Shown here: in pieces, positions 43,151 through 53,328 of the stretch
How the letters are laid out: each line of letters starts with the position of its first letter
Position numbering within the stretch: position 1 is the first letter of the stretch
Assembly: GCA_029721435.1 (NCBI GenBank)
Contig: CM056577.1
Coordinates: 116,000,219-116,064,218 of the forward strand
Length of the DNA: 64,000 nt
Source of the DNA: Gymnothorax reevesii
Taxonomy: Eukaryota; Chordata; Actinopteri; Anguilliformes; Muraenidae
Direction: 5' to 3'
Notes under the pieces: generated by a model
Told to the model about the DNA's origin: nothing
The model's input: only the letters and a program-made list of their open reading frames with translations
Databases searched by the model: none
Translations under genes and position numbers: made by a program

Positions 43151-43321
43151 AGATGTGGTACTGGGTGTTCCTGTGGTGCCTGTTCTCCTCTCTGCTGGTG
43201 CACGGTGCGATGGCTCTCCTGATGCTGGTCACCCTGCAGCGGCACCGGAGGGGCCGACTCATCACCCTGCTGCTGGTCAGCGTTGGATTCCTGGCCTCTC
43301 TCACTGGAGGGGTTATCACCA
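43151..43321 (+). CDS. tmem170b: tmem170b coding exon 2 (first two membrane segments)
   Basis: Encodes the rest of codon 31 through the first base of codon 88. EMWYWVFLWCLF (31-42) starts the first membrane helix (about 36-57); LQRHRRGR (59-66) is a basic loop; LITLLLVSVGFLASLTGGVI (67-86) is the second helix. All these blocks match TMEM170B. The acceptor is TTGTAG|AGATGTGG and the donor ACCA|GTGAGT. The exon's first 18 bases, and with a 3-base gap the next six, are shared with every unit of the upstream tandem array, so the exon start is effectively the thirteenth copy. Confidence 0.93.
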
Positions 43322-43340
43322 GTGAGTGACTGAATCTTCC

Positions 43341-43995
43341 CTCTGCCTGTCCCTCCAACCCTCTGCCTGTTCCTGTACCCCTCTGCCTGTCCCTCCAACC
43401 CTCTGCCTGTTCCTGTACCCCTCTGCCTGTTCTTGTACCCCTCTGCCTGTCCCTCCAACCCTCTGCCTGTTCCTGTACCCCTCTGCCTGTCCCTCCAACC
43501 ATCTGCCTGTTCCTGTACCCCTCTGCCTGTCCCTCCAACTCTCTGCCTGTTCCTGTACCCCTCTGCCTGTCCCTCCAACCCTCTGCCTGTTCCTGTAACC
43601 CTCTGCCTGTTCCTGTAACCCTCTGCCTGTTCCTGTACCCCTCTGCCTGTTCCTGTACCCCTCTGCCTGTTCCCTCAGCTCTCTGCCTGTTCCCGTACCC
43701 CTCTGCCTGTCCCTCCAACCCTCTGCCTGTTCCTGTAACCCTCTGCCTGTTCCCTCAACTCTCTGCCTGTTCCTGTACCCCTCTGCCTGTCCCTCCAACC
43801 CTCTGCCTGTTCCTGTAACCCTCTGCCTGTTCCTGTACCCCTCTGCCTGTCCCTCCAGCCCTCTGCCTGTTCCTGTAACCCTCTGCTTGTTCCTCCAGCC
43901 CTCTGCCTGTTCCCTCAGCTCTCTGCCTGTTCCTGTAACCCTCTGCCTGTTCCCTCAGCCCTCTGCCTGTCCCTCCAGCCCTCTGCTTGTTCCCC
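43341..43995. repeat. 20-bp pyrimidine-rich minisatellite, about 33 units, no indels
   Basis: CTCTGCCTGT begins every unit at exact 20-base steps from 43341 to 43981. The variable second half is CCCTCCAACC, TCCTGTACCC, TCCTGTAACC or TCCCTCAGCT. Units alternate in blocks, suggesting higher-order duplications. The C/T bias gives long open frames on both strands; these are not genes. Confidence 0.96.
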
Positions 43996-44323
43996 TGTGA
44001 GTTTGCGCAGTTGTGCCTGTGTGTGTCTTTCTGTGTTGTTTTCTGTCTGAGCTCTGACCAGCACTGCAGGCTCCAGCCTCATTCCCAGATGTGTTCTTTA
44101 CTTAAATAAACCAGAGTGCTGTACTTTACTGTATTGTCTGAGGTTGCACCATTTTGCCCCTTGGGCCTTGAAGACATGATCAGCTGAATCGCCACAAATG
44201 TTCCCTTGTTCTCCCTGAGCTGTGCTGAGCAGAATGTATTTCCCCATCACCACCGCTTTCCCTGTCTCTGAGGAGCTCTCTGTTACTGTACAGTGGTTTA
44301 TGGACATGCGCCTCCTCCTGTGC

Positions 44324-44324
<1 letters not shown>

Positions 44325-44359
<35 letters not shown>
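44325..44359 (+). repeat. (GT)17 microsatellite next to the exon-3 acceptor
   Basis: A pure TG/GT run ends seven bases before exon 3 (TTGTACAG|GTGCGG). It replaces a normal pyrimidine tract with alternating T and G. Confidence 0.95.
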
Positions 44360-44360
<1 letters not shown>

Positions 44361-44366
44361 GTACAG

Positions 44367-44497
44367 GTGCGGCTGTGGCTGGGGTCTACCGGGTTGCAGG
44401 GAAGGACATGGCACCTCTGGAGGCCTTGGTGTTCGGGGCGGGACAGACCACCCTCAGCGTCCTCATCTCATTCTCCCGAATCCTTGCCACACTCTGA
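44367..44497 (+). CDS. tmem170b: tmem170b coding exon 3 (C-terminal segment, stop)
   Basis: Completes codon 88 (S) and encodes AAVAGVYRVAGKDMAPLEAL (89-108) and a third membrane helix (about 108-130) ending SFSRILATL, then TGA at 44495-44497. The sequence is close to mammalian TMEM170B (YRVAGKNMAPLEALVWG and SFSRILATL). The acceptor is GTACAG. Two aspects are unusual: the acceptor is preceded by a GT microsatellite, and the upstream intron is dominated by a minisatellite. Confidence 0.93.
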
Positions 44498-46010
44498 GAG
44501 GTATCTTCTTCCAACCAATGACTGATGGAGCTGGGAGGGGCTCGGCTCAATAGCAGAACCAATGGAAGACTGGGGATGGATCCAGAGAGAAGACGACGGT
44601 CCTCCCTTTGGCTGAGAGAGTGACACGCACCCTGGAATAGGGATTTAGGAGACAACATGGATGAGCCTCGTGTCACATTTCAGGTCTTGAGCTGGTGCCC
44701 ACAGCACCTCCTGCCTCTCTGCTCAAGCTTGGTGGCCTCTTGGTGGCCCATTCCATCCCAGCATGCACTTCACCGACTGAACGGCTGTCAGAGTAGTGTT
44801 CTATTCCTGGATGGGAGACCTGCTACAAGGAAACTATTTTGGGGATTCATTTGTCCTCAGTGATGGGTCACTCTGATGCTGATGTAGCATTTAACGTGTT
44901 CCTGCCTCATGTGCTTCTCGAAATCTCCCAGACTCCTTTTTGGCGCAAAAATGGAGGGCATGAGGTCATTTCCCAAAACTGCAGTTCAGTATGAAATGCT
45001 TTTACAAAAACAAAAGGAGTATTTTCAGTTATTTTCTAAAGAGACAAAGTTAGTTCAGTCACACCTTTGTGACCGTCTTTGTCCTTGGACCAATGTGAAT
45101 AGGATTGGCCGCGCATCACCAGGAAAAATTGGGTTATCAGTGTTTAAACCACACTCCACTTTCAGAACAAACAGCCAGCTGCATCCTTCTCGAAATTTCT
45201 CAGAATTGCTCAACGTGTCCCCCCTTCTGTCGATTCTATTTATAGGTCATGAACATGGTGGCACCTGCTGTGCTAATCACTGATGCTAAGTTCTGCAGTA
45301 AGAAACAAGCATCACTGCACTTGCTGCTTTGTGCATCTTTTAAAGCAGGGATCCTCAAATCTGGCATGTGAGTCCGAATTCGTCACTAGTTATGTCATCC
45401 CTACTCCAGGACTATTTAACTAAAACTAAGCACTGCTAATTGGCCAGTCTGGCTTGACACCTGACTCTCAGGTAAAGGCAGTGCGGTAAACCATCAGTTT
45501 TCAGCCCTCGAGGATTGTGATTTGGAGGACGGGGCTCTGACGGCTGAACAAATGCACTTTAAGGAGGAGACCGGATCCCCTTGACCTCACAGATATTGGG
45601 GAAGAATATGGCGGCCGGCCCGTTGGACATGGTGGGATTGTGGATAGGCGCTGTGAGAGCAGTATCAAGCACAGTTCCTGCACCATCTGTGCTTCTGTAC
45701 TTATAGACGTCTTGGTTGCTCATTTCCCCTCGTATGTTCAGCTGTGAGAACTGTTCTGGGTGAGAGGTCGCGGTCTTCGCACTTCTTCTCACCCACTTCC
45801 TGTGAAAGTTGCCGCTGTGCTGAATGTGACCAGAAGCCAAGATGTAGCACGCTGGGAGATGGGAGGATTTTGTTCTGGTCTTGACCTTTGATCAGCTGGT
45901 TCGCCTGTATTGCTTAAAACAGCTGCAATATTGATTTATTGCAGTTTTAAATAGGTTTTTGTACCACATGTGAGTGTGACTGAGAGAGTGTAGAGGACTC
46001 TTGGGTGGTT
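44498..46010 (+). other. tmem170b: Probable start of the tmem170b 3' UTR
   Basis: The bases after the stop contain no further coding exon that I recognise. CTGGATGGGAGACCTGCT at 44807-44824 resembles the 5S-derived phrase found in some fish SINEs, so a decayed 5S-type SINE may lie at 44750-44900. At 45348-45500 CAGGGATCCTCAAATCTGG suggests one end of a hAT miniature element. The extent of the UTR is inferred only from the lack of an earlier strong poly(A) signal. Confidence 0.4.
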
Positions 46011-46014
46011 TAAG

Positions 46015-46230
46015 GTGTGTTTCAAACGGTTCTAGCAGGGCATCAGGGAGGTAACGCATTCGAATCTGGCCTGGAGCCTTTCTGTGTGGAGTTTGCTTGT
46101 TCTGCCTGTGTTCAGGTGAGGTACCACTGAGCACTTTGACTTCCTCCCACAGTCTAAAGACATGCATGCGAGGCTGATTGGAGACTCGAAACTGTTAAAT
46201 TGTCCAGAGTGTGAGACTGAATGCTGTGTG
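46015..46230 (+). repeat. Fish SINE copy, decayed
   Basis: The phrases GGAGCCTTTCTGTGTGGAGT, TTTGCTTGTTCTGCCTGTG, TTCCTCCCACAGTCTAAAGA and CATGCATGCGAGGCTGATTG match the well-known fish SINE body in order. The poorly kept left part (near 46025-46075) includes GCATTCGAATCTGG, where the tRNA-type B box should be. Confidence 0.75.
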
Positions 46231-47179
46231 CTCCCTACATTGCTTTAATAGGAATAATATGATTTGCACAATATGACAAAATTTTGAAAGTGCTGTCAGA
46301 CATGTAATCTATGAATGCTTCTGAGCTGGCAAAGCAGTTGACCAAATTAGTGTAGTAGTTTTTTACTGACAGATGCTCAGCTGACCTACCAGCTAAAATC
46401 ACCTAGAAGTATTGAAAATAATTCTGTCTAGCTTAAGCTTGGATTTGGTTTCAGTTGGGTGGTAATTGTGTGATTCAGGCTGAAGTGGACCGGAGTTCCC
46501 TGTCTGTCTCTCTCAGTGCCGGCGGGATAGCTCAGGTGTGGATGGCATGGATGGGGACTGTATGTGGAGGTGCATTAACAGGGTTTGCACAGGTCTATGC
46601 GCTTCAACAACCAAGAGCTGTTCGACTAAAGATGGGGAATTAACTCAGTCTGAAAACCAGCAGGGTCTGAAACCAAAGTATTTTATTTTGTATTAGCTTT
46701 GCCCTTTAAGGCTGTGGCTATTGGGTTTAGGGTTTTAGCCAGTAGCGACATGCTTTAAGGGCTACGCTTATACTCAGAGTCTGGGGTTACAATATGTTAA
46801 TGTTTTTTTTAAATGAGGCACTAGTGCCTCTAAGTTATTCTTGTTTCTGAAAGGTCATTATCATTAATAATAGTAATAATAATAATAGGGCGACACAAGA
46901 TTTCTGTCAGTTAAGTAAGACCAGGTCTGTGGGAGTGTGAGGTAATGGGCGGCATCTGCTGATTTAGAACTTGAAGTTTGTAAAGACAGGTACAGCTGGA
47001 GTGAACCAAAATGTTTCTAGAGGGGTGTACTCGGAAGCAAGTTCATCTTAATCAGACTTTTGTGGTGTGTGTGTGCTGGCTGAACTAACCCAAAACTCAC
47101 AGCCAGAGATTTTACTATTTCAATGGCAATTTGAACAATTTGAAGTTAGATAGGAGCCTTGTTGGAGACATTGAAGAGC
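46231..47179. other. No gene seen; short (TAA)n
   Basis: Contains a (AAT)n patch at 46865-46888. The open frame at 46455-46643 is unrecognised. Possibly part of the tmem170b 3' UTR or beyond. Confidence 0.4.
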
Positions 47180-47274
47180 CAGAACTTTGGCCCTCACCTT
47201 AATGTTTCTGTGTGGATTAACTTGTGTTTGCATGAGTTTCCTTTGGGTACTCAAGTTTCCTCCCACAGTCTATA

Positions 47275-48884
47275 TCCAACCCCAGTTCCACAATAGTTGG
47301 GACAAAGTGTAAATTGTGAATAAAATCAAACTTCAGTGACTTTCAGATTACATGAGCCAATATGTTATTTACAATAGAACACAGGTAACATTTCAAATGT
47401 TGAAACTGTGACATTTTACAATTTTATTCAAAAAATGAGCTCATTTCAAATTTTCTGGCTTTTACTGATCTCAAAAAGTTGGGACACAGGCCAAAAAGGG
47501 CTGAAAAAACAAAATACATATATAAGAGAATCAGCTGAAAGAACATTTAGCAAGTATTTAAGTAAACTGGCATCAGGTGTGTAACATGATTGGCTATAAA
47601 AGGGATGTCTTAGAGAGGCTGAGTCTCTCAGAAGTAAAGATGGCCAGAGGCTCTCCAACCTGTGAAGGCTTGCGTAAAAGAAATTGTGGAATACTTTAAA
47701 AACAATGTTCCTCAACGTCAAATTGCAAAGGCTTTGAAGGTCTGATCATCGACAGTGCATAACATCATCAAAAGATTCAGAGAAACTGGAAAAATCTCTG
47801 TGCGTAAGGGACAAGGCCGAAGACCTTTACTGGATGCCCGTGATCTTCAGGCCCTCAGACGCCACTGCATCACTCACCGGCATGATTCTGTCATTGACAT
47901 TACTAAATGGGCCCAGGAATACTTCAAGAAATCACTGTTTGTAAACACAGTCTGTCGTGCCATCCACATATGCCAACTAAATCTCTATCATGCAAAAGGG
48001 AAGCCATTGTTAAGAATGATCCAGAAGCGTGTTCTGTGGGCCAAGGCTCATTTAAAATGGACTGTAGCAGAGTGGCAAAGTGTCCTGTGGTCTGACGAGT
48101 TCAAATTTGACATTCTTGTCGGAAATCATGGGCGTTGTGTCCTTCGGGCTTAAGAGTCGAAAGACCACCCCTCCTGTTATCAGCGTTCAGTTCAAAAGCC
48201 AGCATCTCTGATGGTTTGGGAATGCATTACTGCATATGGTGTGGGACACTTGCATGTTTTAAAAAGCATCATGAATGCTGAAAGGTATACAAAGGTTTTA
48301 GAGCAACATATGCTCCCCTCCAGACGACATCTATTCCAGGGAAGGCCTTGTGTATTTCAGCAGGACAATGCAAAACCACATACTGCAGCTATTACGACAG
48401 CATGGCTTCATAGTAGAAGAGTCCATGTGCTGAATTGGCCTGCCTGCAGTCCTGATCTTTCACCGATTGAAAACAATTGGTGCATAATTGAATGAATTAT
48501 GAATGAAGTCCGTCAAAGGAGACCAAAAACTCTCCAGCAGCTGGAAGCCTGTATTAAACAAGAGTGGGATCAAATTCCAATGGCAAAACTCAAGAAACTT
48601 GTCTCCTCAATGCCCAGACGCCTCCACTCTGTGTTAAAAATTAGAGTGGATGCTACATCATGGTAAACAGGCCCCTGTCCCAACTTTTTTAAGACCTGCA
48701 GCAGCCATCAAATTTGAAACAAGCTCATTTTGTGAATAAAATTGTAAAATTTGTGTTTCAAAATTTGCTATATTGTCTCTGTTCTATTTTGAATAAAATA
48801 CTGGCTAGTGTGATTTGAAAGTCATTGCGTTTTGATTTTATTCACAATTTACGCTTTGTCCCAGCTATTTTGGAATTGGGGTTG
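47275..48884 (+). mobile_element. Tc1-like transposon, nearly complete + strand copy (local family C)
   Basis: CAACCCCAGTTCCACAATAG at about 47278 and CTATTTTGGAATTGGGGTTG (48865-48884) are inverted terminal repeats, and subterminal TTGGGACAAAGTGTAAATTG mirrors CAATTTACGCTTTGTCCCAG. TA borders the element (47271-47274 region and 48885-48886). It lies within a SINE copy. It is the complete relative of the truncated copy at 22568-24288. The transposase reads on the + strand but is interrupted a few times. Confidence 0.92.
47641..48665 (+). pseudogene. Tc1-like transposase (DD34E), recently broken
   Basis: The likely start is ATGGCCAGAGGCTCTCC at 47647-ish after AAAG. A frameshift near 47690 and a TGA near 47742 interrupt the N-terminal helix-turn-helix; then [20 protein letters not shown] (47752-47811) resumes. 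The first catalytic block [11 protein letters not shown], the second FQQDNAKPHTAA and the third SPIENNWCII are all present, with 34 residues between the second and third catalytic residues. Another shift near 48150 and a TGA at 48493 break the C-terminal half. With only about four or five lesions, it is far better preserved than the copy at 22788-23575, but it cannot make a whole enzyme. Confidence 0.85.
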
Positions 48885-49069
48885 TACAAGCATGTAGGTT
48901 AATTGGAGATTATAAATTGCCCTTAGACGTGAGTGTATGAGTGAATGGTGTGTTGTCCTGCTGATGGATCGATGTTCTCGCGAGGTTGTGTTCTTGCTTC
49001 TCGCCCATTGTATTCTGGGATTCCGGTGCCCAGATGAACCTATAAAGTGATAATCGGCTAAAAAAATGG

Positions 49070-52000
49070 ATGAACGAATCTTTTCTTAGTTCCATACCTT
49101 ACATGGCCACTAGAGGGAAGCAAACACCGGAGTGGGAACTCGCATCCTGAGGGACTTCAGTGTCTGCGGGGTTTGGTGATTCCCATCTATCAGCAGGCTA
49201 TTAATACCTGCGATTATATGTTTGTGGGCTTGAATGCGACCATGCAGTGACTTAAATAATTCACTCATGCGGAAACGCAGCAAAAACCTGCCAACAAGAC
49301 CGGCGTTTCCCATCCCTGCTCTTGAAGAGAATGAAGGCTGTATTCCAATGGTCTGTAATAGACAGCCCTTTTCCTTTCTTGTCCACTTCTCAGTCTCCTT
49401 GCTAGAAGGCATAAAATGGGTCAAGGGACAGTTGCAGGGAGATTTCAAAGGAATTTGGGACATGTTTAAGGTGTCCTTTTTTTCCAATCCATCATGAGCT
49501 TTAGAGCGAAGATATCCCTTCCAATTTATCGCGCACAAATGACACATCCAATCGGTACAGTTCCAAAAGATTATGGTCAGTATTCAATCTTCCTTTATTC
49601 CAAGGTTGGTCCAGTATTATCTTGCTGGAAAAGATGCAACACTGGAGCTAATTGTCTACATTCCTACATGAAATGGTCAGTTCGGACACACCTTACCATG
49701 GCTACCAGCTGAACGACTTTCGGTTCACGTTCATTTACGAGGAAGGTTCTTTGCTCATAAGAGAGTTTGGATGCACCCTAAGTCTGCAAAATCTCGCTAA
49801 CTAGGGCTATTTCCAATCACTGAGTGTCCCTCGTCTACCTGCCTGAAGAGGAAAGTGTTTGAGGAATTTTCCGTTGAGAGGAGTGAGCACTAACTCTGCT
49901 GTGAGAGGCTTACCTTCCTACAGGTTTTCAGTACCACCTTAACCCCTTTGCGCAGAATACTAATAATGCCCATTTTTCCTGTTGTTTATGGGCCTATTTA
50001 AGGCTTTATAACTCAGTATTTGGGACACAGAAACTGTGGAAAATCATTCCACTGAAGCAAAACATTTTTCAATTACAGCATTATTAAGCAAATATATTTT
50101 GGAATTTATGGACACCAGCGTCTAAATCTGCACAGAGAGGCTAATTTGGCACATCTGACTCCACAAATGGGCAGCTGAATGAGATTTCCATCTTTTGAAT
50201 GAGATATGTTTGTCAGGTTTGAGTAAAAACCGATAAAATAGAAGTTACCCTGGAAGCGAGGTGGTGATTGCTGTTTTAGAAGCTTTGAGCCAGGAGCTAG
50301 GAGTTTACCAGTGGTAACATGAGCAGGGAAGCATGTGTGCATTTATTCCTGAAGAATTTTCTTGAATGTTTAACATGACAGTTTGGAGCAAGGTACCAAC
50401 ACAATGAAAGGATAAACAAGAGGTCCCAGGAACTACACACCCCACTCAGTTTTTCAGTGATCTTGACCTTGACCCATTTAGGTCAAAAATTTTATCAGAT
50501 AATCCTTGAACCACAGCACCCCTCCTCAGAAAAAATTGTGATTTGAACGAACCAGTTTTGTACTACACTAGTGACAGACAAACATATGAACAAATATACA
50601 AATTCCACCGGGAAAAAAATCCCTTTGCCCTTCGGGTAGGGTAATAAAGTTAAAAATAAACCATTAGAATTAGCCCGTTTTGAATCCACGCGATCTACAG
50701 GACAAAAACGCCACAAGGGGGAGCCAAAGCCTATTCTATGTGAATTTGTGCGTTTACCGCACGAAATTTTGGAAGGTTCCATTCTCCGTGAGCTGTGCGT
50801 TACCGTCACTTTATGTATTTAGGAATGGAGACAGTTTTGTTTCATTGCACTGTTTATTCTCAAAAGGAATTTGGAAGGGATTTGAATTTTAACTTAGTGG
50901 TCTGGGTACAACATTTTGTTCTCAACCTTTTCCTGAGAGAAGCTGTGTCTGAAATGAATACTGTTTGGGTAGTTAAATGCTCTCTGAAGAAAAGGGTAAA
51001 ATTAATTTATATCCGGATAAAATGGATGGGTCTTTTTTAATTGAAGTCTTTGCAAACCATTAATGCTGACTGAGCCAAGAACAAGATGTTTATTCTCTGT
51101 TTATGGGCAATACATTTGTCCCTATATGTGCTTTCCATCATACAGCTGGGTTTATGACCATCATGCTGGTAAGGCTTTGAAATGAGGAATTGAAAAATGT
51201 TAACCATTTTGTTAGGAGATGCATGAACTCTAGAACATGCTGGGAGTCTTTTCTCCCAAAATCATTCTGAGGTATTGTTACGACTTCTCTCTTATATAGC
51301 TGTAGTTTTAAAACGGTATTGAGATGGATGCATAAGTGTTTGCTGTTCTCAGCATTGTCTGGTAATATGGTAATTGTGTTCATTTGCTTACTTTTGACAT
51401 TCAGTGTGATTCAGTGATGCATGCTGGGCTGATAGATTCTCTGTTGGTCATTAATTTGTGAATGTCTGATGACCACTGTGTGTGGAAGACTAACGGCCAG
51501 GGGGAACGTTGTGGTAATGTTTGTGTTTTGTGCGGTTTGTGTCGGTCGTATGGTACGTTTCACTCAGTATGCCTGTATTTATGCTCATGAGAACTGTTGA
51601 GGTACCTCTCCTGGCACATGACCTATTTTGAAGGCAAAAGCCTGGTTCTTCCCATTGAGAGGGGAGGCATTTTGACATAGTGGGGCCAGATTTACGCTGG
51701 TACAGCTCAGGTATTACCCATGTCTCCCCTGGCTGTGCCCTCATCAGCATCAAAATTTTCACTTTCCAATCAAGCTGGGTTTTACCTGAACGACTAGATG
51801 GTGTTACAGTTACCTCCTTCCTGACAAAAAAAATGTGAATAACAAAAACTGCAAAAACAGAATTTTTAACAAAATCTTCCTATACATACCTGGAACATGG
51901 GGGGGAAAAAATCGAGCGTGCTCCCCCAGCAGTACTGAAACAGCCAAACTGAAATTGCACATACAGGTTTTTTGCGGCCTGCACTTTATTCCCTGATATA

Positions 52001-53100
52001 GAGCGCTCAAACATTAGTGAGATGTTGAGTCAAATCTCATCTTTCTTTTTTTTTTAACCTCCATTTCTTCTCAGTTTTATTATTATTTATTTGTTTCAGG
52101 CTGATGCTGTTTTATCGTTTTCCATTTCTGGAACAGTTAGAAAGTCTGCTGCTATGGACTGCTGACTCTGTATAATGCTGATGCTGTGTGTTGAATTCAT
52201 GCTTCATTGTCTTAAGATGCTCCAGAAAACTCCCTTGAGAATGTATCAGAAGTCGTTTGCAAAAAGTTGGTTTCATTTATTCAGCATTTGTCAGAATGTT
52301 GAGAAATAGCCAAAAACTGTAGCAATAGTTTTGTGCTGCTAAGAAAAGGGGCAAACAAATATTCCCTTATTTTTTTAAGTCAAAATTTTTTTGGCTTTTG
52401 TTCGGTTTTAACAAGCTATACTTAAATCATCCTGACCACAGATACAGTATCTTGCCTCTGTTGGCCTGATCTCAAAATAGATAATAGATTTATCCCAAAT
52501 TTCCCAGAGAGATTTATCATTATTATGATTGCCACTGTACATATCCCAATGTAAAACTACCACTGTGGAAATAATAACATTGAGGTACAGCACACTGTAA
52601 AACTAAAGCAGCGAATAGTTTCTTCACTGACGTGACTATTGCACAACTTGGGGTGGGTGGGTGGTGGGGTAGCGAACTTGTAGAATGTATCACTGTATTC
52701 CATTTCTCCAAGTGTTTTTCAATGTTCTCCCTTTATTAACCAACCACCCCACCCCGCTAGATTGTTGCCGACCCCTCACTGAGATGGTTAATCAAAGCCA
52801 AGCCAGTGTTATCCGCGGAAATATTGAGAACCAGATGGCCTGTGATTTCAGTGGAAAAAGTGCTAAACTCAAAATGTAGTGCGATGGGCCTGCGGCAGGC
52901 AGTGATGTGAGCACCGCCGTCACAGCATGACTGCTATCTTCCCTCCTGAAAACTGCGTTTCTGGCGACATATGTCTCAACCGGACAGAGAATTCGCATGT
53001 AAATACTGTACGATAGTTTTCTTTTTCAATTTTCTACAAGCAAATGGTTTTGGTTTGTAATTTACGTATTTATGTTTGGACATACTCTTGTACATAACCA
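49070..53100. other. No coding gene recognised; possible tmem170b 3' UTR
   Basis: Four kilobases with short unrecognised frames and no named repeat that I could assign. Part or all of it may be a long 3' UTR of tmem170b, or intergenic DNA. No splice-site pairs with coding potential were found. Confidence 0.35.
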
Positions 53101-53107
53101 AGTTTGG

Positions 53108-53113
53108 AATAAA
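53108..53113 (+). terminator. Candidate poly(A) signal AATAAA
   Basis: AATAAA lies in TTTGGAATAAATGAAAG, after a stretch with TTGTACATAACC, and is followed by a T/G-containing region. This could end a long tmem170b transcript. AATAAA occurs often by chance in AT-rich DNA, so this is weak. Confidence 0.25.
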
Positions 53114-53236
53114 TGAAAGATTTTGCAGACCCTGGCTCGGCTCGTCTCGTCTCGCTCTTGGTCCCTAGAGTTGCTTTGTAGAGAAATTTGTCGATTTAAT
53201 TATGCAAAGCTAGGGGATGCACTATTTGTTTCTGAG

Positions 53237-53278
53237 GTGTGTGCGTGTGCGTGCGTGTGTGTGTATGCGTGAGCGTGC

Positions 53279-53325
<47 letters not shown>

Positions 53326-53328
53326 TGC
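53237..53328. repeat. (GT)n microsatellite, imperfect
   Basis: GT/GC alternating tract of about 90 bases with a pure core of about 19 units at 53283-53320. Confidence 0.96.

Larger units (their letters stand above)
43322..44366 (+). other. tmem170b: tmem170b intron 2, 1,045 bp
   Basis: Donor GTGAGT, acceptor GTACAG. The first two-thirds is a 20-bp minisatellite; the last 42 bases are a GT microsatellite plus the acceptor. Retaining this intron would give a stop after two codons (AGT GAG TGA), removing the third membrane helix. Confidence 0.9.
30636..44497 (+). other. tmem170b: tmem170b gene, start to stop (three coding exons)
   Basis: The spliced coding sequence is 30636-30726, 43151-43321 and 44367-44497: 91+171+131 = 393 nt, giving 130 residues plus stop. 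All boundaries obey GT/AG (donors GTACGA and GTGAGT; acceptors TTGTAG and GTACAG), and the frame is kept across both. The product matches vertebrate TMEM170B in length (about 132 in mammals) and in motif order: INLSVRQVL, EMWYW, LQRHR, ITSAAVAG, YRVAGK, SFSRILATL. TMEM170 proteins are small three-pass membrane proteins; TMEM170A is linked to ER and nuclear envelope shape, TMEM170B to membrane and Wnt-related roles. Intron 1 is 12,424 bp and full of transposons; intron 2 is 1,045 bp. The paralogue TMEM170A is less similar (it lacks INLSVQQVL and has FLRILATL). Confidence 0.93.
47180..49065 (+). repeat. Fish SINE copy split by a Tc1 element
   Basis: The left piece (47200-47270) has GTTTCTGTGTGGATTAACTT and TTTCCTCCCACAGTC; the right piece (48887-49065) continues with AAGCATGTAGGTTAATTGGA, AAATTGCCCTTAGACGTGAG and TGAATGGTGTGTTGTCCTG. 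In an unbroken SINE, CACAGTCTAAAGACATGCAG runs through this junction, so the Tc1 copy entered at the TA. Confidence 0.8.

Noticed and set aside
43074..43798. Reverse-strand open frames with G-Y-R-N-R-Q-R repeats, and Pro/Cys-rich + strand frames
   Set aside because: They are translations of the 20-bp minisatellite in tmem170b intron 2; the period of 20 shifts frame through all three phases, which explains long open frames without a gene.
42527..43995. CRISPR-like regular repeats
   Set aside because: Units are contiguous with no unique spacers, there are no cas genes, and the DNA is vertebrate. These are tandem minisatellites.
44750..44900. 5S rRNA gene from GGATGGGAGACC
   Set aside because: Only this short phrase fits; the A box, intermediate element and the rest of 5S are missing. 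At most it is a decayed 5S-derived SINE.
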